A stretch of DNA of 64,000 nt from Orientallactaga sibirica (GCA_036365145.1 JAEOAD010000015.1:7619501-7683500), one strand, 5' to 3'. Positions 1 through 10,530 are shown, numbered from the stretch's first letter. Notes: a model not told the origin generated them from the sequence alone. Numbers and translations: made by a program.

Positions 1-834
1 TTGTGTCCCAAAGGTTTTGGTATGTTGTGTTCTCATTATCATTTGACTCCATGAAATTTTGATTTCATTCTTGATTTCTTCATTGACCCAATCATCATTT
101 AGTTGTGTATTGTTTAGTTTTCATGATTTTGTGTATGCTTTATAGCTTTTCTTGCTATTGATTTGTAGTTTGATCCCATTGTGATCAAATAGAGTGCATG
201 GAATTATGTCAGTTTTCCCATGTTTGTTAAGATTTGCTTTGTGTCCTAATATATGATCTATTTTAGAGAATGTTCCATGTGCTGCTGAAAAGGATGTGCA
301 TTTTTTAGCATTTGTATGAAATGTCCTATATAGATCTGAGAGGTCCATTTGTTCTATGACCTCATTTAATACAGAAGAATCTCTGTTTATTTTTTGCCAG
401 GATGACCTGTCAGTTCGTGAGAGTGGTGTGTTGAGATAACCCACTACAAATGTGTTTGGTGTTATCTATGACCTTAGTTCTAATAGCATTTGTTTGATGA
501 AATTGGGAGCCCCTGTGTTAGGGGCATATATGTTTAGGATTGTCATGTCCTCCTATTGGAGCTTTCCTTTAATCAATATAAAGTGACCTTCCTTATCTTT
601 CCTAAGTAACGTTGGTCTAAAGTCCACCATGTCTGATATTAGGATAGTGACCCCTGCTTCTTTTCTAGGCCCATTTGCTTGAAACACCATTTTCCAACCT
701 TTCACCCTAAGATAGTGTCCATCCTTTGTAGAAAGGTGAGTTTCTTGGAGGCAACAAATTGAAGAATCTTGCTTTTTAGCCCATTCTGCATACCTATGTC
801 TTTTGATTGAGGTATTTAGGCCATTGATATTCAG
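1..834 (-). pseudogene. L1 ORF2 endonuclease domain, broken, runs off the window
   Basis: This is the start of the L1 ORF2 protein, whose N-terminal domain is an apurinic/apyrimidinic-type endonuclease that nicks the target for reverse transcription. Read on the minus strand from about 834, the frame gives NINGLN, CLQETHL, NIYAPN, NTPLSRTDRS, KIDHIL and DHNG, which are the conserved endonuclease motifs in the usual order. The frame is interrupted by stop codons at 553-555 and 466-468, and stop codons also lie directly upstream at 835-840, so no normal start remains. The usual aspartate of the GD-x-N motif is tyrosine here (VVGYLN, near 430-445). The domain is therefore dead. It lies just downstream of L1 ORF1, as expected, and the reverse transcriptase part would lie beyond position 1. 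Confidence 0.9.
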
Positions 835-934
835 TTATTATTGAAAGGTGTGTATTTTTTGTCATTTTTTTTTGTTTTGTTTTGTAGTTCTTCCAGTTTT
901 CCAGGTGCTCTTATATGTGTGCTTTTCTTTCTCT

Positions 935-1810
935 TCAGCATATTTTCTGTAGTGCTCGTTTTGTCTTCAAATATTCCTTTAGCCTGCTTTTGTTGTGGAA
1001 TGTCCTTATTTCTCCATCTATTTGAATATATAGCTTTGCAGGATAAAGTAACTTTGGTTGACAGTTGATATCTTTCAGGATTTGGAATACATCACTCCAA
1101 GCCCTTCTGGCTTTCAAAGTTTGTGTTGAGTAATCTGTGATTCTGATGGGCTTGTCTTTGTAGGTGACTTGCTTTTTCTCTCTAGCTGCTTTCAATATAT
1201 TTTCTTTGGTTTGTATGTTTGGTAGTTTAATTATAATATGGCAAGGAGAGGTTCTTTCCAGGTTTTGTCTATTTGGTGTTCTAAAGGCTTCCTGTATCTG
1301 CATTGGCATTTCTTTCCCAATTTGGGGGAAGTTTTCTTGTATGATTTTGTTGAAAACACCTCCTATGCCTTTGGAGTAAAATTCTCCTTCTACTATACCC
1401 TGGATTGTTATGTTTGATCTTTTCATCGTGTACCAAATATCTTGAAATTTCCATTCATACCTTCCTAATAGTTTGCTTTTCTCTTTGTTGGACTGTATTA
1501 GATCTGCCACCTGGTCTTCTAGTTTAGATATTCTGTTTTCTCTGTCATCCATTCTACTGGAGAGACTTTCTACAGAGTTTTTTATTTCAGTGACTGTGTT
1601 CTTCATTGCTAGTATTTCTGACTGGTTTTTCTTTACTATTTCTATTTTCTTATTCATGTCTTGTATTGACCTCCTTTTTTCATTAAATTGATTTCCTGTG
1701 TGTTCTTTGATTCCTTTGATTTCCTCTTGGAGTTCTTTGAACATATTTATAATAATTATTTTGAAATCTTTCTCAGGCATTTCCTTTAAATCTGTCTCAC
1801 TGAAGGTCAT
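935..1810 (-). CDS. L1 ORF1 protein, open reading frame intact
   Basis: L1 ORF1p is a trimeric RNA-binding chaperone that coats L1 RNA in cytoplasmic particles and is required for retrotransposition. The 291-residue frame starts with ATG at 1810 and ends with a stop at 935. Residues about 20-125 are rich in K, E, I and L with a heptad-like pattern (coiled coil). Residues about 126-204 form the RRM, with strand motifs NITIQGI (133-139) and CHIIIKL (190-196). Residues about 205-285 are the C-terminal domain with KPIRIT, KARRAW and YPAKL. It is somewhat shorter than the roughly 340-370 residues I recall for human and mouse ORF1p, mainly in the N-terminal half. No frameshift or stop is seen, unlike the neighbouring ORF2. 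This is transposon coding sequence, not a host gene. Confidence 0.92.
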   Translation of the reverse strand: MTFSETDLKEMPEKDFKIIIINMFKELQEEIKGIKEHTGNQFNEKRRSIQDMNKKIEIVKKNQSEILAMKNTVTEIKNSVESLSSRMDDRENRISKLEDQVADLIQSNKEKSKLLGRYEWKFQDIWYTMKRSNITIQGIVEGEFYSKGIGGVFNKIIQENFPQIGKEMPMQIQEAFRTPNRQNLERTSPCHIIIKLPNIQTKENILKAAREKKQVTYKDKPIRITDYSTQTLKARRAWSDVFQILKDINCQPKLLYPAKLYIQIDGEIRTFHNKSRLKEYLKTKRALQKIC

Positions 1811-3099
1811 TTCTGATGCATTAATACTTTTTTCTGGATTTATATGGTCTTGATATTTTGTGTTTCTTGTATTATAATATAGAGATTTTTACATCTTGGA
1901 TTAATTTAATGCTTGGGTTTTCTAATTATCTGCAGTAATATTAGATGTATCAATCAATCTGATGTTATGTATCTTCAGGGTAGGAGCTTAAGGTGCTAGG
2001 TATGACTCTCACAGTAACCAGAAACATGACCCTAGGTGTTGGGTTTGCCTGGTATGAGAGTATTTGAGTAGGCTGAATGGAACAGAATATAGACAAATTC
2101 TAAAAACTTAATTTAAACAATCTACACTTTCAATGAAAAATAGCAGAGTATTTATGAAAAGTAGGTATTATGACAAACAGATCCTTTAACAAAGTCACAG
2201 TCCCTAAGGATGTGTGTTGTCCCACACCCTTAATACTGTCAACTGGGAGACTAAGATTTCTGGTCTGTAGAGGGTTCCAAGGTTAGCTTGTGACCAAGTG
2301 AGACCCTTCCCCAATGAATGACAGAAGAGGAAACAAAGGCACTATAAATCAGGAAGCAACAAACGAGCATCCCAAAATATAGCTTATTTAAGGATGCCAA
2401 ATCCAACCATCCATCATATTTAACATATAATTTGCCCTGACATGGATGGTGCAATTATCCCTTTGGATGCAAGCCTATATACCAGGCTTATTTGGTGGGT
2501 ACTCACCTGGTGTAATCCCAGTTACCTTTTGGAATGGCTTTGGTTTCAGCTATGCTGCATAGCCACTTGGGTCCCTCTTTGCTGTGCTGTGAGCTCAGGT
2601 AGGCTGGCTAGGTCTGTGACTTGCTGCTCTGATCTTGCTGGGTGCTGTGTAAGTGAGCTCCCTTCCTCAGGTCTCTGGTGCTTGGGCTGGTGGTGGGAGA
2701 GGGGAGGCTGTGGATGGAGGCTGAAGTCTGCCCGCTGATCCTATCTTCTTCCTCACAACCTACTCCATTGGTCTCTGCCATCCTCCTTCCATGTTTCTTG
2801 AGTTTGTGGGAAGGCCAGTGTGAGAGGAAAATCCCCTCACCTTTTTTTTTTCCCCCTTTGGTTCAGGCTGAGCCTGGTGGCTGCAGCCATGTGGAACTAA
2901 CCACCATTGCTGGAGATGCTTCTGCCTGCTTCTGTGGGCTCTAGACCCTCTGGATCTCTCCTACTTCTCTGCTGTGGTTGATAATTTACTATACACCTCA
3001 CTTTTTAGTAGAAGAGTGTATTTTGCTGTTTTTTTTTTTTCCTTTTTCTCCCCTAGGCTGTTTTGGTGTGGTTTCTATGCCACCATCTTAACCGGAAGT
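1811..3099 (-). mobile_element. L1 5' untranslated region with preserved 5' end
   Basis: About 1.3 kb lies upstream of ORF1 on the minus strand. It is GC-richer than its surroundings between about 2450 and 2960. It ends at 3099 with a sequence reading, on the minus strand, acttccggttaagatggtgg, which resembles the first bases of many mammalian L1s. The core AAGATGG is the YY1-type site known to position L1 transcription starts. The sequence from 3100 onwards shows no L1 character. The extent of the 5' UTR is inferred from continuity between ORF1 and this end. I saw no tandem monomers. Confidence 0.7.
3075..3099 (-). promoter_or_regulatory. Putative YY1 site at the L1 5' end
   Basis: The minus strand reads AAGATGGTGGC close to the inferred first base of the L1. 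In human L1 a YY1 site at this place fixes the transcription start. The assignment rests on motif and position only. Confidence 0.55.
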
Positions 3100-3268
3100 A
3101 TCCCAAAATTATATATTTTAATCTATCCTGAATGTGAAGATTGAAAGCACAACAGTATTTCCTATATTCAAATATTTCACATCTGTACTCCCCTAAAAAA
3201 AATAGAAAACAGTAGCAAAACCAAAATCCACATATGCTTTATTAAAGGCTACATTATGTAAACATTCC

Positions 3269-3329
3269 AAAATAAAATAAAATAAAATAAAATAAAATAA
3301 AATAAAATAAAATAAAATAAAATAAAATA
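3269..3329. repeat. (TAAAA)n microsatellite
   Basis: About twelve uninterrupted AATAA-type pentamers. It is probably derived from an A-rich retroposon tail, but no SINE body is recognisable next to it. Confidence 0.95.
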
Positions 3330-3479
3330 CACACATAAAAAAAGAAATAAAATGGGGCCACCTGCAACAGAGACTATCATGACTAATTGAAAGATGGAAA
3401 AGGGAATAGAGTGAGGAAGTATCTTGGAGATGAAACTGGAAGCTTGTGGTAATGAATTCCATGTGGGAGGCACCAGCAA

Positions 3480-3740
3480 GAGAAATGTCAAGGATGATCC
3501 TAGGGTTTGTTACTTAGACAGAAGCCAATGGGGGTGCCATTGTCTATAATAAAGATGACAGTGGAGGGGCAAGAAGAAGAGGAGTGTTCAGTTTTAGACA
3601 TGTCAATTGAGATCCTGTGAGGCATCCAAATGGATGTGTCAAAGAGGTGATTGGATAAATGAGTCAGGAGCTTACAGGAGATCTAGGCGGGAGACAAGAA
3701 TTTGGAGATGCCAATGTGTAGATGACACAAAGTCAGGGAG
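3480..3740 (+). mobile_element. Ancient mammalian repeat, family uncertain (L2-like)
   Basis: The run from 'tcaaggatgatcctagggtt' through 'gaggcatccaaatggatgtg' to 'aatttggagatgcc' follows, phrase by phrase, an old interspersed repeat common to mammals. I cannot name the family with certainty. It is strongly decayed. A second, more 5' piece of what may be the same family lies near 32750-32840. Confidence 0.45.
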
Positions 3741-3824
3741 ATGAATGAGGCTGCCTTAGGCAAGAGCAAGATGAGGAGAGGACCGGAAGAGCTCTCTCTA
3801 ACTTAAAAACTGAGAAATAATACA

Positions 3825-4062
3825 ATAATAGTGGATTATTCCATTGATAGTTATAAGACACATAGCTAGCATTTACTGAGGGCTTACTCCATCCTAACAT
3901 TGTTCTATTTATTTTGTGTGTGCTTATTTCTTTATTTTCATGGCAACCATAGGAAACAAAATAAGTCATGAGAGGTGAAATTTGTTACCTGTCACATTTA
4001 GTAGGTGGCAGAGCTCAGGGTATGAACTTAGCAATCTAGCTCTACAGTTTTTTTTCCTTTTA
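3825..4062 (-). mobile_element. MIR SINE, antisense
   Basis: 'catagctagcatttactgag' and 'agtaggtggcagagctcagg' match the reverse complement of MIR (tRNA-derived ancient SINE) across the whole element. It is decayed, as expected for its age. Confidence 0.75.
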
Positions 4063-4089
4063 TTGTAACAAAGCCAGAGTAGCCAGAGA

Positions 4090-4441
4090 TGTCATATCAT
4101 GATTTGATTCAGGTGTCCCCCATAAACTTAGGTGTTCTGAATGCTAAGTTCCCAGCTGATGGAAATTTGGGAATTAATGACTCCTGGAGACAATGTATTA
4201 TTGGGGGTGAACTTATGGGTATTATAGCCTGTGTCCCCTTGCCAGTGTTTGGTACACTCTCCTGCTACTGTTGTCTACCTGATGTTAGCCAGGAGGTGAT
4301 GTCCACCCTTTGTTCATGCTGTCATTTTCCCCTGCCATCATGGAGCTTCCCCTTGAGTCCATAAGCCAAAACAAACCTTTTATCCCACAAACTGCCCTTG
4401 GTTGGGTGATTTCTGCCAGCAATGGGAACATGACTACAAAA
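4090..4441 (+). mobile_element. MaLR-type 5' LTR
   Basis: This 352-bp LTR begins TG (tgtcatatc) and follows the pattern of a family seen three times in the window ('ggtgtcccccataaactta' ... 'ccatcatggagcttcccc' ... 'gggaacatgactacaaaa'). A degenerate AATAAA region lies near 4370 ('aaacaaacc'). It differs from the 3' LTR at 6977-7321 at roughly one base in nine by eye. The copies therefore separated long ago. It is the left end of the provirus 4090-7321. Confidence 0.85.
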
Positions 4442-6976
4442 GTATAGTTGGTAGGAGAGTGGGGTCATTGCTGATTGCGTGGCTTTTGGCCTTTTGGATC
4501 TGATTTTTGGGAGGAATATGAAAAGATTTGAAACTTTATTCTAAGTGATGTCTTGCAATGTTATAAGTATAGCTTCATGGACTATTCTGTTCAGAGCTAA
4601 AAGACCTGAATGCAATAAGAACTATGGACTATGAGATTTAGCTTATGAAGTTGAGAAAGAGCTTTGCTTGGACGGGGATAAAAGCAATTTATATTTATAT
4701 AAGGGCTGTTATGCCCTTGTCCTGAGAACTTGTGCATTGTGTAGACGTGGACTGATGTGAACAGAGGGCTATAACACAGAAAAAAATGAAAATTTTGGGC
4801 CTAAACTACTGCCTGTTCAGCTGCAATTGTATGAGAGATTACAACCATTGAGATTAGGCCAGGTGACCTGCAGTGGGACAACAGAAAGAATATAGAGTCT
4901 TTTGAAGGGTCCTAAATGTTGAAGGAGTGTCCTGTTTTTCAAAGTCTGCTTTATTCCCCACTGGATTAACAAACTGGCACCCCACCTGGTATTATGGAGT
5001 ATAAGAAATGAAAAAAGAGGGTCATTGAATTTATAACATGGTCTTATGTTTTGGAAATTGCCAGGGGCAATGTGAAGCAGGTTTGTCTGCATGGAGGTCC
5101 CCAATGGAACTGTGAGGATGCCCATGGGTTGTAATGGAGACCCAATGGAGATGCTGGGACCATGATATGGCTGCTAAGGAGAGCTGCCAGCCCCAAATGA
5201 AGTTTTCCAGGACTGTGAATAGCATAGGTGGAGGGACAAAATTGGAACTCCAGAGACTTGTCAGTAGTTAGAATTATCAGACTTGGTGACTTGTCAATGA
5301 CTAGAGTTAATGGACATGGAGCTACAGAGTAATGTTTGCCCTACTTAAATCTTGTATTGCTTGAATATTTCTTTGCAATGCCCATTGCTATCTTTAGCCA
5401 TGTGAATTTTTATTCTGTGCCATTATAGATTTTGAGGGGATTTTTTTGGTATTGTGGCTCAATAAAAAGACATTGGACTATGGAAATATTTGAACATCAG
5501 TAGAATTGATAAAAACTATGGGGACTTTTAAAGTTAAATGAATGCATTGCTTTTTAAAAAATTATTATTTTTTATTGACTTTTATACTTACATACAAAAA
5601 AACCCCACCTGATATTTCCCTCCCCTACCCCATTCCACTTTAGAACTCCAGTCTCCATCATGTCCCCTCCCTCTCTCCATTAGTCTCTCTTTTAATTTGA
5701 TGACATCATCCTTTTCTTCTATTTTGAGGGTCTTGCAAAGGTATTGCTAGGCACTGCAAGGTCATGGATATCGAGGCCAATTTCTGTCTGGGCAGTTGCA
5801 TTGTAAGAGGTCATATCCTTCCTTTGGCTCTTCCATTCTATCCGCCCCCTCTTCCGCAATGGTCCCTGAGCCTTGGAGGGTGTGACAGAGGTGTTTCAGT
5901 GCTGGGCACTCCTCCATCCCTTCTTCTCAGCACTATTTTACCTTTTGGGTGATCCCAGTGGTCATCACCATCTGAAAAGAGAAGCTTCTCTAGCCAGAAG
6001 TGAGAGTAGCGTTAATATGTGAACATGAACATTTAGTGTAGTGCCCCCAGGGCAGCTTGGTGGGAATAATATATACATTTAGTCAGACATGAGCAGGCTT
6101 ATACCCCCAAGGCTCATGACCTCACCTCCCATAGACTTTTACTTAGGTTTTTCAGTACCAGATACGTATTCCCTCCCGTAGACAGGGCCTTCAGTCCAAT
6201 TATGGAGCAGTTGGTTACCCCAAGAGTAGACACACCACTATTGCACCCATTCAGTCATTGGGCCTGTCTGGCCAAGCTTGAATATTCAGCATCCACTGTT
6301 TTCACTGTTGATGGCTTCTCTCTCCCATACGCTGAGTGCAGTGCAGCTTTTTCCAGCTTTCAGTTGGCTGGTCTACAGGGAGAAGGTTTTCTGCTCCACA
6401 CCAGCTTGCTTTCTCAGTGACCTTGCCTCTCAGGCATGAGATGTCTTCAGCAATAGGGTCTTACTATCTGTTTCTCTAGGGAAACCAAGGGCTTTGGCAA
6501 AAGCCTTTAATGTTTTGGAGGCTACTGGGACCTCCTTGGCCAACAACTCACTGAAAGGTATCCCATCCCAGGTACTGAAAATTTTCTAGTAACCGTCTAC
6601 AGCTTCTAGATGTGCCCTTATTCAAAAAAGTAATTTTACATATGTCTTATTCATAATATCTTGACTTTAGATTGACCCTCCCCCTGCCCTTTTTGTATGC
6701 ATTCTCTTCCCATGGCCTTGCTTAGGCCATTCCCCTCCCTGTAATCAGTTCTTCTACTTACATATGTGCATTACCATACACTTAAGTCCTTCCCTTTCTT
6801 CCCTTCCTTATAGCCTTTTACTAGCTTACTGGTTTCTGGTACCTATTTTTGGTTCCAGTTCACACACAAGTCTATACATTGGTAGCTAGGATCCACATAT
6901 GAGAGAGAACATGTGACGTTTGGCATTGCTTTTTAAATCATCTATGGCTATCAGTTTATGGGGGCCAGGGACAGAA
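4442..6976 (+). mobile_element. MaLR-type internal region, split by a later L1
   Basis: About 1.1 kb on the left (4442-5558) and 39 bp on the right (6938-6976) remain once the L1 at 5559-6922 is removed. 'gagagtggggtcattgctg' just after the 5' LTR and 'tatgggggccagggacagaa' just before the 3' LTR are typical of MaLR internal sequences. MaLR elements are non-autonomous ERVL relatives whose internal part has no gag, pol or env capacity. I see no long open frame, which fits. Confidence 0.8.
5559..6922 (-). mobile_element. 5'-truncated L1 (3' UTR plus extreme ORF2 end) inside a MaLR
   Basis: The insertion is flanked by a perfect 15-bp TSD, gcattgctttttaaa, at 5544-5558 and 6923-6937. The tail is T-rich on the plus strand at 5558-5580, so the element is in minus orientation. 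The body is the rodent-type L1 3' UTR family also seen at 26721-27540 and, in the opposite orientation, at 51300-52781. At the right end 'ccacatatgagagagaacat' matches the antisense of the very end of L1 ORF2. It was truncated on insertion and interrupts the MaLR provirus, so it is younger than that provirus. Confidence 0.9.
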
Positions 6977-7321
6977 TGTCTTGGTTTGATTTAGGTGTCC
7001 CCCATAAACTTAGGTGTTTTGAATGTTACATTCCCAGCTGATGGAGATTTGGGAATTAATGCCTCCTGGAAGCAATATATTGTTGGGGGCAAACTTATGG
7101 GTATTATAGCCAGTTTCCCCTTGCCAGTGTTTGGCACACTCTCCTGCTACTGTTGTCTACCTGATGTTGGCCAGGAGGTGATGTCCACCCTCTGCTCATG
7201 CTGTCATTTTCCCCTGCCATCATGGAGCTTCCCCTCAAGTCCATAAGTCAAAATAAACCTTTCCCTACAAGCTGTTCTTGGCCAGATGATTTCTGTCAGC
7301 AATGGGAACCTGACTGCAACA
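6977..7321 (+). mobile_element. MaLR-type 3' LTR
   Basis: This 345-bp LTR begins TG (tgtcttggtttg) and ends CA (ctgcaaca), with AATAAA near 7252. It has the same orientation and family as 4090-4441 and directly follows the conserved end of the internal region. I could not identify a convincing 5-bp TSD around the whole provirus. Confidence 0.87.
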
Positions 7322-7654
7322 GGTCAAGAAGAAGCAAAACCAGGACTCTGAAGGAGCTCAGAGAATACTATTTCAGGATATGGGAGATGGACATGTTTAG
7401 ATGTATCATGGAAATTAGATACACCAGCAGGAAAACATTCAGGAAAGTAGCCACAGACACTAATCAGCACGGCTTGGAGAGAATGAGCTTGGATGTAGAT
7501 ATGGCCCTCCACTGTCCATAGGATAGAATACTTATGCTATGGGGTAGTTACAGAGAGCTTACTTAGAATCCCTAGCACCATGCTTAGTGTACAGTAGATA
7601 ATTAAAAGATGTTAGCAGTTTCCATGCATGACTGTATGGAACTTTTTTTGTATA

Positions 7655-7688
7655 TATGCATGGTGTGCATGTGTGTTCATATGTATGG

Positions 7689-7728
<40 letters not shown>

Positions 7729-7985
7729 GCATGTGCACATATGTCTACATGTGTATGGAGGCCAGAGGTCTACATTAGGTGTCTATAGGAATTACTCTCC
7801 ATCTTATCTTTTGAGGAAGGGTCTCATACTGAGCCAGAACATACCAATTTAACTAGACAAAAGTTATTTAGCAAGCTGTAGGGATCCACCTACCTCCATA
7901 CATTTTGGGGTTACACCCCTACATGTTGGTGACCTAAGAGGATGAATATACTTGTACAACACTTAGTCCACTAGCTTGTATACAT
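7655..7985 (-). mobile_element. B4 SINE, antisense, with (CA)n tail
   Basis: 'ggaggccagaggtctacatt', 'gaggaagggtctcatactga' and 'agcaagctgtagggatccac' follow the antisense B4 pattern (a rodent ID/B1-type chimera). The (TG)n run at 7692-7724 sits in the CA-rich 3' tail of the element. Confidence 0.7.
7692..7724. repeat. (TG)n microsatellite
   Basis: About 16 uninterrupted TG dinucleotides in the tail of the B4 at 7655-7985. It is a candidate for length polymorphism. Confidence 0.97.
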
Positions 7986-8611
7986 GCAGGCATCATGATT
8001 GGTTTAATGAGAAATTCCATTTTTATTGCCCTGGAGAATGTGCAATGTTAGTGACCCAAGAAAAAGTGGGCATCTATACTCTCATTGAGGATATCAAGTT
8101 TTGCTGGGAACTTACCTCTGGGACCTGGGTGAGAGCCAGATCACAGTTCAGTGCTAGAAGGAGCAGTAGGTGACATTTGGGGACTGCACTGGACCACATG
8201 ATGAATGGATACCCATGTCTGACTGCAAGTCCCAGACAAATTTGGGGTGCTGTGTTTCTTTGAGTCCTTTGGAATGTACCCAAATTTTCTTGATACTAGC
8301 ATATTACTTCTCAGTAAGTATTCCTTTTCACAGTATTTATTTAAAGCCTTCTGCAAATGTGTGCAGTTCCCTTGCTAATTCCTGCACAGGCTGAATTTTG
8401 GAGTGGGTAAAATGAGGTAAGCCTGAGGCTCACTATATAAGAGCTTGCAGATAAGCAAGAATGTCCACTGTATGGGGCTACAGGGAAATCACTCTCTGCT
8501 TGCTGCTCAGTAGTCTGTCCTCTAGTCTGCTTAATTTCAGCCATTAGTGGATACTTTGGATAAATTCCACACCTCCTAGAAATCCCTTGGTGATTTTTTT
8601 TGTAATATTCC

Positions 8612-9090
8612 TTCATTTTTTTGTTGTAATAAAACTCATGTCATATAAACTCAACCAATTTAAAGCAAAAAAAAAAAATAGCAGCATTTACTGCACTACA
8701 TTCTTGTATAACCACCACCTTTACCTAGTTCAATGACACTTTTATATTCCCTAAAATATACATTAAAACAATTACTTTCTATTCTTTACTTCCTGCAGCC
8801 CTGACAACAAAATATTGTGTCTGTTTCTATGAAATTAGCTAATCTGAATACCCAGATAAGAAAATCATACAATATATGATTTTTATACCTGCTGTCTTTC
8901 AGTAATCCAAGTGTTTTTGAGGCCCATTTAAGTTATTATTGGCTCATATAATGTCTCCATTCTTTTTATCAGCTAAATACTATTCCATTGCACATATAAT
9001 TACAATTTATCTGTTCAACTCTTGATGGACATTTAGCTGTTTCTACCTTCTGACTATCGAAAATTGTGCTTCTATGAATGCTTGTATACA
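8612..9090 (-). mobile_element. Ancient L1 (L1M-type) 3' end, antisense
   Basis: 'ataaactcaaccaatttaaa', 'tgtataaccaccacctttac' and 'caactcttgatggacattta' follow the antisense 3' UTR and ORF2 end of old mammalian L1s. It is decayed, with an A-run at 8668-8679. Confidence 0.75.
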
Positions 9091-9103
9091 ATGGTCTGTT
9101 TCA

Positions 9104-9182
9104 ACGTCCTCCTTTCTTCCCTTCTCTCTCTCCTCTTTCCTTCCTTTTTCTCTTCTTCGCTCCCCATCTTCTTTCTCTCCTG
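9104..9182. repeat. Polypyrimidine low-complexity tract
   Basis: CT-rich (cctcctttcttcccttctct and similar), nearly free of purines on the plus strand. Confidence 0.85.
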
Positions 9183-9316
9183 GTGAATATAGACTGATCT
9201 GTAGCAATTCCCTCTGAATGGAGGCATTCAGTCCTGGAGGGATGATTGCAAAGACTCAGGAAAGAAAGGAGACTTAGAAGGCTCAGGAAGTAAACAATGG
9301 ACTCACAGATAAGATT

Positions 9317-9655
9317 CACAAACCCTTCCTAAAGGTTGTATAAGAAATGACAACTGTTGGGAAATGGGAAGACTGTGACCAGAGGAGTTGCCTGCAAGCA
9401 GTACAGTGAACTCCAGAGACGCAGCTTTCTTGAGCTGACACCTTTGCCTGGTGGGCTTTTTGGTGATGCAGTCGCCTTTGAGTTATCCATGCCCTGGTAA
9501 GTAACTCCTCCACCCATATTCCTGTAAGTAACCCCCCAAGCTCTCTGGTTCACTAAGCTTGAATTGGAGGTGGTTATTCCTTTGGTCTGTCATTAGTGTC
9601 CTATCTAGGGTGAGTAGACTTTTATTTACATGTCCCCAGGTAAAGTCAAACAACT
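9317..9655 (+). mobile_element. Unnamed interspersed repeat, copy 1 (LTR-like)
   Basis: It resembles 40187-40512 over its length: 'aaaggttgtataagaaatga' near the start, then 'taagtaacccccc', 'ttcactaagc' and 'catgtccccaggtaaa' near the end, in the same order. A TATA-like box near the beginning suggests an LTR. I do not recognise the family, and the strand given is only that of the reading. Confidence 0.5.
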
Positions 9656-9924
9656 GAGGGGTAGAGATGCTGGGTCACATAGTAAGTCTAGGTTTAAATT
9701 TTCAAGAACCACTAAGAAGTCTTTTACTATGACTGTAACATTTTATCCTCCCCATTAGTAAACCTCTTCTACAGAGGAAGTGATTGCAAAAATCTGCTCC
9801 TGCCTGGTGCCTATAAGTTGTCCATCTTGCTTGTGCATCATTTTTAGTTCCACCCTGATCTTTGAAATTTCTGAGAAATTATCTTATTCATTATTCGTTC
9901 ATTTATTTACTCAGTTCCACTGAG

Positions 9925-10225
9925 TAGCAGTGTAGTTTAATAGCCAATAATCCTTGCTCTGGCATCAAATACCTGGTCCTAATCTACCTCAATCTACCAT
10001 GTCCTAAATCTACCATTGCTTGTGACTCTTTTGTTGTTGTTTTGAAACAGATTCTCATGTAGCCCAAGCTGGATTCAAACTCACTATGTAGCTGAGGATG
10101 ACCTTGAACTCCTCATCTTCCTGTATCCGCCTTCTAGGGCTGGGATTACCACTCCTAGCTTATTATTTCACCTCTCTGTGCCTTAGTTTCTTAGCTTGTG
10201 AAATGAGGATGATTCCAGTTGTTTC
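9925..10225 (+). mobile_element. MIR SINE split by a B1
   Basis: The left part (9925-10025) carries the tRNA-like start and the right part (10163-10220, 'cacctctctgtgccttagtt') the conserved core of MIR. A B1 lies between them, so the B1 is the younger insertion. Confidence 0.65.
10026..10162 (-). mobile_element. B1 SINE, antisense, old
   Basis: 'tgtagcccaagctggattca', 'gaggatgaccttgaactcct' and 'gggctgggattaccactcct' match antisense B1, derived from 7SL RNA. It is diverged and inserted in a MIR. Confidence 0.85.
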
Positions 10226-10530
10226 CCATCACTGCTACAATAAATTAATACCAACTCAGTGGCTGAAAAGAGCACAGATTTATCACTTATACTTTTGGAC
10301 ACCAGAAATCCAAAGTGGGTCTTTCTGGGCTAGATACTCTAAGGAGGATTCTAAGCCCTTTCCAGATTTTAGAGATGCCCACTTCCCTTGGCTCTGCCCC
10401 CTCCCACCCATCTTCAAACTGGCAGTTACATCACTCCTCCCTCGGATTCTCCTACCACCCTCTCCTAAGGACTCCTGTGAGTTGGACACTTCTGGACAAA
10501 TGCCATTAAATCTAGTATATCACCTACAAT
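10222..10530 (-). mobile_element. MLT/MaLR-like LTR, antisense, fragment
   Basis: 'catcactgctacaataaatt', 'cagtggctgaaaagagcaca' and 'agaaatccaaagtgggtctt' follow the antisense of an old mammalian LTR or LTR-like repeat. The exact family is uncertain. An open frame running through it (10098-10697) is a chance frame over three repeats. Confidence 0.5.

Noticed and set aside
3269..3329. Array of short regular repeats, considered as CRISPR-like
   Set aside because: The unit is 5 bp without spacers: a plain microsatellite in a mammalian sequence.
4085..7326. 5-bp TSD around the MaLR provirus
   Set aside because: The bases before 4090 (agaga) and after 7321 (ggtca) do not match. Decay or a mis-set border is possible, so none is claimed.
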